The translations under genes and the position numbers were made by a program. Below the pieces are notes generated by a model. That model made no database searches. It saw nothing but the letters and a program-made list of their open reading frames with translations, and was not told the DNA's origin. A DNA stretch of 28,679 nucleotides from Phycisphaerae bacterium (lineage in GTDB: Bacteria > Planctomycetota > Phycisphaerae > UBA1845 > Fen-1342): positions 1 to 28,679 of the forward strand of contig JALHOX010000009.1 of assembly GCA_022842805.1 (NCBI GenBank), read 5' to 3'. This document shows, one piece after another, positions 1 to 5,655 of the stretch (the stretch's first letter is position 1; every line of letters starts with the position of its first letter).

Positions 1-56
1 ACGCAGCTCCATTCGGCGATCATCTCCTCGGCGCTGGTCGAAGATAGTTTCTTCAT
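1..56 (-). CDS. N-terminal fragment of an unidentified protein running off the left edge
   Basis: An ATG on the minus strand at 56 opens a frame that stays open to the window edge and reads MKKLSSTSAEEMIAEWSC. It lies 113 bp downstream of the glycine-zipper gene on the same strand. Only 18 residues are visible and no family can be assigned. A weak purine stretch (GAGAA) precedes the start. It may be a real gene start or a chance open frame. Confidence 0.35.
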   Translation of the reverse strand, partial: MKKLSSTSAEEMIAEWSC

Positions 57-169
57 TGTTTCTGGTTCTCGGCGGATGGCCTCACGCGAGGGGTCATTTC
101 GCGTCTGCAGGTGCGTCCACTTTGTGTGAGGCAGTCTTTCCACAATCGGAGCGCGCTCATGGCGTTTCA

Positions 170-709
170 TCATCCCGAGGTGGGTCGGTTGCCTTTCGCG
201 GAGTGTTCCATTTCCACCCGGTCCCATGCATCGCGCGTCGCCGGGCGCGCTTCGCTCCAGGTCAGGGTCGACTTTCCGCGACGCGCCTCCCAGTCCCGCG
301 CCAGGTGCGGCTCGGCTTCGTCAAATGACTTGCCTTTGTTGTTCGCATGACTCTCCCAGCCATATTGATAGGCAGGGCTGAAGTTGCCGTAAGCCGAACC
401 ATTCGTGTAGTAGGAGCGATTCGCGAACTCCTTGCTCCAGTACTTATGTTCTTCGCTCGGATTGACGGATTTCGCGGCTTCCTTGCCCGCCAATCCTCCC
501 GCAAACGCGCCCGCCACCGCGCCGATTGCGGCTCCGATCGGGCCGGCGACCGCCGCACCGACTGCCGCGCCGACCGCGCCGCCGCCGATGCCGCCCGCAC
601 CCAGGCTGGTCGGGTTAGCGCCCGGCGCTCCCGTCGATGCATCCGAACTGGTGTTCGGTGACGGAGGCGAAGGCGAATTCTTGCTACTGTGTTGCCTTGG
701 ATCCTGCAT
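170..709 (-). CDS. Glycine-zipper domain protein, probably membrane or envelope associated
   Basis: The protein is about 179 aa. A Ser/Pro/Asn-rich N-terminus is followed by a roughly 45-residue run of Gly and Ala with repeated GxxxG/AxxxG spacing (for example GAAIGAVAGAFAGGLAGK), the hallmark of glycine-zipper segments that pack as helical hairpins in membranes. The C-terminal ~90 residues are polar and rich in Tyr, Trp and His (HKYWSKEF, WESHANN, ARDWEARRG). They resemble soluble tails found on general-stress glycine-zipper proteins. The start at 709 is chosen because AAGGA lies 7 nt upstream; an in-frame ATG at 760 without a ribosome site would add 17 residues. The exact function is unknown. 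Nearby MpsC-like genes suggest an envelope or ion-stress setting, which is inference. Confidence 0.7.
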   Translation of the reverse strand: MQDPRQHSSKNSPSPPSPNTSSDASTGAPGANPTSLGAGGIGGGAVGAAVGAAVAGPIGAAIGAVAGAFAGGLAGKEAAKSVNPSEEHKYWSKEFANRSYYTNGSAYGNFSPAYQYGWESHANNKGKSFDEAEPHLARDWEARRGKSTLTWSEARPATRDAWDRVEMEHSAKGNRPTSG

Positions 710-840
710 GTGCATTTCCTTCGATTTCGAGTATTGCGTCGTTGTTTCGTTCTCTTCCATGACCGGTCGACGGCTTCACCGCCGTCTGCCGGTCCTCGCT
801 GCGGTCTCGCGGGTCACGCCAATACGCCCGCGCCATAGAG

Positions 841-1251
841 TCAGTTCGTCTGCCGCGCGTTCCAGGTCGTGTCCGAGATGCTTGTTTTCAGCAGAAAGAT
901 CTGCACGATCGTGCCGGTCGCGAAGACCGCGACGACCGCGCCGGTCGCCGGGTCCACTTCCGCCGTCGCGTCGCGCACTTCAACTCCGGTGATGCGCCGG
1001 ATTTCGTCTCGCAGCGCCGCCGCGTTACTGGCGAATAGCTCGCGATGAAACTGTTGGACCTGCATGGCGCCCGTGGCAGTCTTGGAAAGTTCCTTTTCGG
1101 CCGTCGAGAGCGCTCCGTGCAGCGTGATCACCAGCGTGCCGTCGCTTTGCACCACGGATACCGAAGTCGGCAACAGGCCGGTCCGCCGTTTTCCAAGCTC
1201 CGAGGCCGCGGCGGCGATCCGCTCGGCCATCGTTAGGTTCGCAATTTCCAT
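841..1251 (-). CDS. Divergent MpsC/DUF2294-family protein
   Basis: The 136-aa product has the core layout of the DUF2294 family, now often called the Na-translocating system MpsC family. A strand pair containing LVITLHGALSTAEKEL is followed by a helix ending in LRDEIRRITGVEV and a final hydrophobic strand (VVAVFATG). The usual GRGP motif near the N-terminus is replaced by a GKRRTG region, so it is a divergent paralogue of the better-conserved gene at 1827-2207. An excellent ribosome site (GGAAGGA, 7 nt before ATG) fixes the start at 1251. It lies 54 bp downstream of the 40-aa exported peptide gene and may be co-transcribed with it. MpsC acts with MpsA and MpsB in Staphylococcus, but neither partner is present here, so the biochemical role is open. 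Confidence 0.62.
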   Translation of the reverse strand: MEIANLTMAERIAAAASELGKRRTGLLPTSVSVVQSDGTLVITLHGALSTAEKELSKTATGAMQVQQFHRELFASNAAALRDEIRRITGVEVRDATAEVDPATGAVVAVFATGTIVQIFLLKTSISDTTWNARQTN

Positions 1252-1305
1252 CGTTACATCCTTCCGAAAATGGCAGCGGCCAGATCTTTGATCGCGGGCG
1301 CATGA

Positions 1306-1428
1306 CTAGCTGCAGAAAATCAGGCAGTCGTTGGAGCGGTTGATGTCGCAGTCGCCATCGGCGCCCATCAACATCGCGCTCATCGCGACCAACAGCACAA
1401 ACACCAATCCGCGTTTTGTCTTGTCCAT
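1306..1428 (-). CDS. 40-aa exported Cys-containing peptide
   Basis: A short frame starts at an ATG preceded by GGAG with 8-nt spacing. The product begins MDKTKRGLVFVLLVAMSAML: two Lys and an Arg, then a hydrophobic stretch typical of a signal peptide. A short Asp/Asn/Cys-rich tail follows (GDCDINRSNDCLIFCS, three Cys). It has no recognisable family. It sits between an intrinsic-terminator-like hairpin (1484-1533) and the MpsC-like gene at 841-1251, all on the minus strand. The mature part would be only about 18-20 residues, so it could be a small secreted or membrane-anchored peptide, or a leader peptide. A longer reading from a TTG at 1578 would run through the hairpin and is less likely. 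Confidence 0.5.
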   Translation of the reverse strand: MDKTKRGLVFVLLVAMSAMLMGADGDCDINRSNDCLIFCS

Positions 1429-1483
1429 GAGTTGTTCTCCGGCGATCGCCAAGCATCGGCCGCAAGGGCCGCGGAAGCGTGCC

Positions 1484-1533
1484 AAAAAAAAAACCGACGT
1501 GCCCAACCGCCATTCGGCGATCAGACACGTCGG
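1484..1533 (-). terminator. Strong intrinsic terminator hairpin (minus strand)
   Basis: Read on the minus strand, an 8-bp perfect stem (CCGACGTG at 1533-1526 paired with CACGTCGG at 1501-1494) encloses a loop with its own CGCC/GGCG mini-stem. It is followed directly by ten T residues (1493-1484). This is a textbook Rho-independent terminator. No protein gene on the minus strand ends just upstream of it, so it must end a non-coding RNA or attenuate transcription into the 40-aa peptide gene that begins 56 nt further on. Confidence 0.75.
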
Positions 1534-1657
1534 CATATTCCTGGCAGGCCCCCCGAACGAATTCGGGTTGCCGCCCAATTAATCAGCCAACAAACTGAGC
1601 TTTCGCTCACTCCGGCTCCGTCGCAGCGTTTGAAGGCCGCGGAGGGTTCCGGGAGTT
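1484..1657 (-). ncRNA. Putative ~170-nt small RNA or attenuated leader
   Basis: On the minus strand a promoter-like pair (TTGTTA at 1691-1686, 16-nt spacer, TATGAT at 1669-1664) would start a transcript near 1657. The intrinsic terminator at 1484-1533 would end it. The interval has no convincing protein and includes a second hairpin, CCCGAA/TTCGGG with a 4-nt loop, near 1553-1568. The unit therefore looks like a free-standing sRNA or a terminator-controlled 5' leader for the peptide and MpsC-like genes. The evidence is structural only; no known RNA family was recognised. Confidence 0.4.
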
Positions 1658-1663
1658 GACAGG

Positions 1664-1691
1664 ATCATAGCGGCTTGATCCAAAATAACAA
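1664..1691 (-). promoter_or_regulatory. Candidate sigma-70-type promoter for the minus-strand RNA
   Basis: The -35-like element is TTGTTA (1691-1686), the spacer is 16 nt, and the -10-like element TATGAT (1669-1664) differs from TATAAT at one position. It lies about 135 nt upstream of the terminator hairpin. Planctomycete promoter consensus sequences are poorly known, so this is a moderate call. Confidence 0.35.
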
Positions 1692-1826
1692 CTGTTGATA
1701 TCGGGATTCTCGCTATCATCCCCACTGTTGTGTGCCTTTCGGCGGCGGAATTCTCGCATCCGAGCGGAATGTGGCGGGACGCGAACTTCGCGACCGTCGC
1801 AGGGTGCAGAGCGAAGCGAGGTGTCG

Positions 1827-2207
1827 ATGAAGACCCAAGGCGAAATTGAAGCCGCGGTTTGCCAGACCCTCAGCCGCTTTGAACTCGAATACATGGGCCG
1901 TGGGCCCAAAGACATCCGCGCCCATCTCATCGGCGATTTTTTGGTCGTTCGGCTCGTGGGCGTTCTGACGGCTGCCGAACAGCAACTGGCCCGCAGCCTG
2001 CCGCCCGAGAAGGGCCGCGATTTGATCAAGCAGGTGCGCACGCAGCTCATCGAAACAGCGCGACCACTGCTCGTGCCCATCATTCAGGACGTAACCGGCG
2101 CAAAAGTCACCAGCCTGCACCACGACATCAGCACCGTCACCGGCGAGGAGGTTGTGATCTTCACCCTCGACGCTGAGCCGCAGATGCGTGACGCCAAACG
2201 CAAGTGA
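1827..2207 (+). CDS. MpsC/DUF2294-family protein
   Basis: The 126-aa product matches the DUF2294 (MpsC) family over nearly its whole length. It has an N-terminal helix, the signature MGRGPKDIRAHLIGD, a strand and turn with VVRLVGVLTAAEQQLA, a long helix ending in VRTQLIETARPLLVPIIQDVTG, and a final segment KVTSLHHDISTVTGEEVVIFTL. The start at 1827 is chosen because the family begins just before the first helix (MKTQGEIEAAV). Upstream in-frame ATGs would add a low-complexity extension. In Staphylococcus MpsC belongs to a cation-dependent membrane-potential system, but many bacteria carry free-standing copies of unknown role. It is divergently oriented from the second family member at 841-1251, and no MpsA or MpsB gene is present. 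Confidence 0.8.
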   Translation: MKTQGEIEAAVCQTLSRFELEYMGRGPKDIRAHLIGDFLVVRLVGVLTAAEQQLARSLPPEKGRDLIKQVRTQLIETARPLLVPIIQDVTGAKVTSLHHDISTVTGEEVVIFTLDAEPQMRDAKRK

Positions 2208-2358
2208 TCCGGAGTTTGTGACTACGGGTGAACGAAGGGCCCTGGGCCGAAACCCGGTCGACGGGCTTTGCGTCGAGCTACCGTCTCATCGCACGACAAG
2301 ATCCGCCACTCTCCGCCACGCAGCGCCCGCCTGGCATTCCGTTTGCGTCGAGCAAACG

Positions 2359-2374
2359 TGTTTCACGTGAAACA
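2359..2374. promoter_or_regulatory. parS: parS centromere-like site (ParB binding)
   Basis: The sequence TGTTTCACGTGAAACA is a perfect 16-bp palindrome identical to the canonical bacterial parS consensus. It lies in the 260-bp non-coding gap between two convergent genes (the MpsC-family gene and the ornithine cyclodeaminase gene). Under equal base frequencies a given 16-mer would occur by chance about 7 in a million times in a window this long. ParB spreads from such sites, which cluster around the replication origin in most bacteria that have ParABS. No parA, parB, dnaA or gidA is in the window, so distance to the origin cannot be judged here. Confidence 0.85.
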
Positions 2375-2467
2375 GATTTGCCGCCCCAACGAACGCGAGT
2401 CATCGCTTCGGCGCGCGGCACCCCCGCCGAACACACAACCCGCAACAACACGATACACGTCAGCCCC

Positions 2468-3706
2468 CTACCCGCCCGCGCGCTTGGCCTTCAGCTTTTC
2501 CACCTCTTCCAGCAATTCGCGGAAGAAGCTCTCGGCGTCGGTCACGATGCCGATGGTCTGAAACGTGCCGCGGTCGCGGATACGGTTGAGGACCGAGGGG
2601 TTGAGATCGACGCAGACCACCGGCGTCGCCGCGGGCAGGATGTAGGCAGTCGAGATGCTGAGCGTGCGGCTGGCGACCATCAGCACGAAGCCGACGTCGC
2701 GGATGGCTTCGCGAATGTGGTCCTGAGCCACGACCGTGTCGGCGATGGTCTCGGGCAGCGGGGCTTCGTCGCGGACGGAGCCGAGCAGGCAGAATTCGAC
2801 GTTGTGCTTCACGCAGGCGTGCAGGATGCCGCTGTCGAGCAGGCCGGCCTTGACCGCGGCCTTGATGCCACCCGCGCGGCGGATGGAGTTGATCGCGCGG
2901 AGCGGGTGTTCGTGGCCGGTGTCGGCGAGCGCGGCCTTCTCTACGTAAACGCCGAGGCTGGTGCCGTAGAGGGCCAGCTCGATGTCATGGACGGCAAGGG
3001 CGTTGCTGGCGATGAGGCCGTGCAGCGTGCCGTCTTCGATCATCTGCACGACGAACTGGGCGCTGTCGGTGTGGACGATCGACGCGCCGCCGACGAGCAG
3101 CACGCGCTTGCCGGAGGCTTTGGTGTCGAGGATGAGCTGGGCGCAGTGGCGCAGGATCGCGCCTTTTGGCTTTTCGGTGGCGATTTCGGTCGCGAGGTAT
3201 TGAAACGTGCCGCGCTCGAGGTGGCGTTCGATCGGCTCGATGTGGATACCGCGCGTGCCGCAGACGACGCGATGGCCGCGGCGGACCTTTTCCATGGGGA
3301 TACAGCGGAACTGGTCGGCGTTGGGGTCATACCAGATGCCGCAGTCCATCTCGAGATCGGACACTTCGCGCCACTGCCCGGCGTGGCGGACGAAGGTGGG
3401 CTGGTTGGTGGTGCAGTAGAAGTCGTCGGGGAAGGCGCCGTTCATGTCGGCGTCGACCAGCTCGCAATCGGTCGGGCTTTCGACGAAGGCGCCGCGCTTG
3501 GTCACCTGACCGATGAGCTGGGCCAGCTTCTCGGGGGTTTCGGCGTAGACCTCGATGCGGGCGTGGCTGCGGTCGTGCTTGCGACGGCCGATGTGGACTT
3601 CGAGCACTTCGAAATCGCCGCCGAAGGTGATGATGTCATCGAGCGTCTCGCTGAGAGCGCGGGAGTCGATGATGTGACCTTCGAGGGTGATGGTTTCGCT
3701 GTGCAT
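2468..3706 (-). CDS. Ornithine cyclodeaminase, archaeal/AgrE type (TIGR00300, LOR/SDH domain)
   Basis: The 412-aa protein matches the TIGR00300 family in length and layout. An N-terminal LOR/SDH-like domain (about residues 1-100, beginning SETITLEGHIIDS and containing FEVLEVHIGRRK) is followed by a middle segment with FYCTTNQPTFVRHAG. The C-terminal NAD-binding region holds GKRVLLVGGASIVHTDS (about 205-220) and later VCVDLNPSVLNRI. Characterised relatives are the Methanococcus maripaludis ornithine cyclodeaminase and the C-terminal half of cyanobacterial AgrE/ArgZ, which convert ornithine to proline and ammonia. The AgrE arginine-dihydrolase domain is absent. The start lies 4 bp after the stop of the M42 peptidase gene, so the two are almost certainly co-transcribed. 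The substrate assignment comes from family knowledge, not from residues proved here. Confidence 0.8.
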   Translation of the reverse strand: MHSETITLEGHIIDSRALSETLDDIITFGGDFEVLEVHIGRRKHDRSHARIEVYAETPEKLAQLIGQVTKRGAFVESPTDCELVDADMNGAFPDDFYCTTNQPTFVRHAGQWREVSDLEMDCGIWYDPNADQFRCIPMEKVRRGHRVVCGTRGIHIEPIERHLERGTFQYLATEIATEKPKGAILRHCAQLILDTKASGKRVLLVGGASIVHTDSAQFVVQMIEDGTLHGLIASNALAVHDIELALYGTSLGVYVEKAALADTGHEHPLRAINSIRRAGGIKAAVKAGLLDSGILHACVKHNVEFCLLGSVRDEAPLPETIADTVVAQDHIREAIRDVGFVLMVASRTLSISTAYILPAATPVVCVDLNPSVLNRIRDRGTFQTIGIVTDAESFFRELLEEVEKLKAKRAGG

Positions 3707-3710
3707 CGGA

Positions 3711-4877
3711 CTAGGCGACCGTGGCGCGCTTGCGCTTCGCGGGTTTTTCGGGGGCGGCGGTCTTGCCGGTCAGCAAGTGCAGGCTCTTGTCGAAGCGCTG
3801 GTCGAAGTCATCGCGCATGCTGTCGGCCTTGCCCGGTTCGTAGCCAACCGGGTCGAGCACGATGGCCTCAAACCAGTCGACCATGTTCTTCCAGTCGCGC
3901 AGGTGGACGCTCTCGCTGGCGATTTTCTGGCGCTGGGTGTCCATGTTGTGATAGTTGGCGAGTGCGACGCAGATGCCCGTGGCTTCGTAGCCATAGGCCA
4001 GGTAGGCGGTCGATTCGCAGGTGCCGCCGTCCATGAGCTTGCGCTGCCACATGAACTCTTTTCGCTCTTCGCCGAGGCGCTTGGCGACGCGCTCGCAGAA
4101 ATTGGTGAGCGCCGGGGTGAAGACGCTGCTCTTGTCGCCGACGCGCAGGATCGGGCCGTCGCCCTGCTTGGCGTTGGCCAGCTCTTTGCTGGTTTCGATG
4201 GCGATGATGGGGGTCTTTTTGCCGATGGTGTGGGCCTTAGCGGCGCCAATCGCGCCGATGAAGCCGACCTCTTCCGCGCGGGTGAATAGACAGTGCACCT
4301 CGGCGGAGGCGTTGGCCTTGCTGAGGCGGTCGAGCAGCGCCAGCAGGGCCGCGACGCCGGCGACGTCGTCGCAGCCGCGGGCGTGGACGCGGCCTTCGGC
4401 CTCGAGCGGCTCGGGCAGATCCCACATGCCGGGGCTATTGGGCGCGACCGGGCCGACGACGCGGACGAGCACCTGCTCGGGCCGTGCGGTGCGCCCGATC
4501 ATGCGATAGGCGTCGACCTCTTTGAGGATGTCGACGACTGTGCCGCTGACCCAGTGATCGCGGCTCCAGAAGCGGACCTTGGACCCCAGGAAATAGGACG
4601 ATTCGACCCAGCCGCGGAAGTCGGCGAGTACGTGGCGGTCGTCGCGCATCTCGATCGAAACAAAGCCGGGATGGTCCATGTGGGCGGAAAAGGCGACGGG
4701 GGTCGTCTTGGGCGGCTTGTTGCGATAGGTGGCCAGCAGGTTGCCGTAGCGGTCGCTCTGTAGCGACACGCCGGGCAGCTTGGAGCAAGCCTGCTCGAGG
4801 TAAGCGAGGATGTATTGTTCGACGAACGACGCGGTCGGTATTCCGAGCAGGTCGCGTAGAATTTTCGGAATAGGCAT
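3711..4877 (-). CDS. M42-family metalloaminopeptidase
   Basis: The protein is about 388 aa and carries the M42 (glutamyl aminopeptidase/TET) metal-site motifs in order: AHMDHPGF (His and Asp ligands), GCDDVAGVAALLALLD (bridging Asp), TRAEEVGFIGA (catalytic Glu pair), and a C-terminal NYHNMD with the last His ligand. M42 enzymes are cytosolic, co-catalytic metal exopeptidases that often form dodecamers and finish peptide breakdown. The start at 4877 (MPIPKILRDLLGIPTASF) matches the usual family N-terminus; an in-frame ATG at 4961 would add 28 residues of poor conservation. The extreme C-terminus is Lys/Arg/Ala-rich (KPAKRKRATVA) and probably disordered. The ornithine cyclodeaminase gene follows after 4 bp, which suggests joint amino-acid recycling. 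Confidence 0.85.
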   Translation of the reverse strand: MPIPKILRDLLGIPTASFVEQYILAYLEQACSKLPGVSLQSDRYGNLLATYRNKPPKTTPVAFSAHMDHPGFVSIEMRDDRHVLADFRGWVESSYFLGSKVRFWSRDHWVSGTVVDILKEVDAYRMIGRTARPEQVLVRVVGPVAPNSPGMWDLPEPLEAEGRVHARGCDDVAGVAALLALLDRLSKANASAEVHCLFTRAEEVGFIGAIGAAKAHTIGKKTPIIAIETSKELANAKQGDGPILRVGDKSSVFTPALTNFCERVAKRLGEERKEFMWQRKLMDGGTCESTAYLAYGYEATGICVALANYHNMDTQRQKIASESVHLRDWKNMVDWFEAIVLDPVGYEPGKADSMRDDFDQRFDKSLHLLTGKTAAPEKPAKRKRATVA

Positions 4878-5127
4878 TCGAACACCAGTTTGGAGCGGGT
4901 GTGCCGGGATCACGCCGGATGCGGGTCTGGTCGCAAGTTGTGCGAAAGCCGCCGCCGTCAAACGTCAAGGACGTAAGAGTCTAGCGGATGGGGGCGAGTC
5001 CGTAAATCGTGGAGTTTTTGCGGCGTCTAGGTTCGTGCCGGCCCGGGAGGGTGCCGCGGGCGAGCGGTTTGTCGCCGTTTGCCGCGGGAAACAGGGAACA
5101 AATCTCGGCGTCGTGGGGCCGGTCGCG

Positions 5128-5553
5128 TCAGGCCCGACGGGTCATGCGGGTCGGCAGCACCGTCGCGAGCCGTGCTACCGCGTCGGGGGTACCCAGCGCG
5201 GCCTTGCCGAATCCGGGCATCGCCCCGCGTGCGACGGCCTCGGCCTGGGCATCGTCGTAATTGCTGATCAACATGACCGCGGGCCGCCGCTCGGCCGGCA
5301 ATCCCTGCACCAAATCCACCAGCGGCAAGCCGGGAGTTGCGTCGGCAAAGATCAGCCGATTGACCAGCACGAGTGCATAGGTCTGGGCGGCGAGCCGGGC
5401 GCGGGCCTCGTCGACGAACATCACGCGGTCGATGTCGCATTCGAAGTTTGTGGTCAGAAACTGACGAATGCGACCGTGGTCGGCGTCGCAATTGCCGACG
5501 TCGAGTACGCGTGGCAGCGGGGGTTTGGCGGTGTCGCGGGGCGGGTGGCTCAT
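5128..5553 (-). CDS. Receiver-like (REC) protein lacking the phospho-acceptor Asp
   Basis: The product is about 141 aa with a receiver-type alternating pattern: RVLDVGNCDADHGRI with the acidic cluster near 23-25, YALVLVNRL at the usual phosphorylation strand, VMLISNYDD at the Ser/Thr switch strand, and PGFGKAALG with the conserved Lys near 117. The expected phospho-acceptor Asp is Asn65, so the protein should not be phosphorylated normally and may work as a constitutive or phosphorylation-independent receiver. There is no output domain. It lies about 100 bp downstream of aroA on the same strand. The start at 5553 is chosen because the upstream extension to 5649 overlaps the aroA 3' region side and has no fold-like sequence. 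Confidence 0.6.
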   Translation of the reverse strand: MSHPPRDTAKPPLPRVLDVGNCDADHGRIRQFLTTNFECDIDRVMFVDEARARLAAQTYALVLVNRLIFADATPGLPLVDLVQGLPAERRPAVMLISNYDDAQAEAVARGAMPGFGKAALGTPDAVARLATVLPTRMTRRA

Positions 5554-5655
5554 GGCTCCAGATGCTAGCGGAGCGTTCGCCGCGTTGAGGCTGGATCGGT
5601 GGGCAAAGCCTCGCGGGCAGAGTTTCCAGCCGTTCGGGGGTCCCGGCAATTCTGC

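Larger units (their letters stand above)
1429..1826. other. 398-bp divergent intergenic region
   Basis: This gap separates the minus-strand 40-aa peptide gene from the plus-strand MpsC-family gene. It holds the minus-strand promoter-like pair, the terminator hairpin with a 10-T tract, and the CCCGAA/TTCGGG hairpin. The plus-strand gene has about 290 nt of leader beyond these elements. I see no convincing plus-strand promoter: TTGACA at 1656-1661 has no good -10 partner. Confidence 0.5.

Noticed and set aside
1429..1578. Longer 90-aa reading of the small exported peptide from a TTG start
   Set aside because: It would translate through the intrinsic terminator. The internal ATG at 1428 has a good ribosome site and starts exactly at a signal-peptide-like N-terminus.
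1656..1689. Plus-strand promoter using TTGACA at 1656-1661
   Set aside because: No acceptable -10 hexamer lies 16-18 nt downstream (TCCAAA or CCAAAA). The overlapping minus-strand pair is better.
2240..2275. Terminator after the plus-strand MpsC-family gene
   Set aside because: Only a 4-bp CCCG/CGGG stem with a short TTT was found, which is too weak to call.
2228..4036. Long plus-strand open frame of about 600 codons opposite the cyclodeaminase and M42 genes
   Set aside because: It is antisense to two clearly conserved genes, is rich in Ala/Asp/Val/Gly with no family motifs, and reflects high-GC codon bias.
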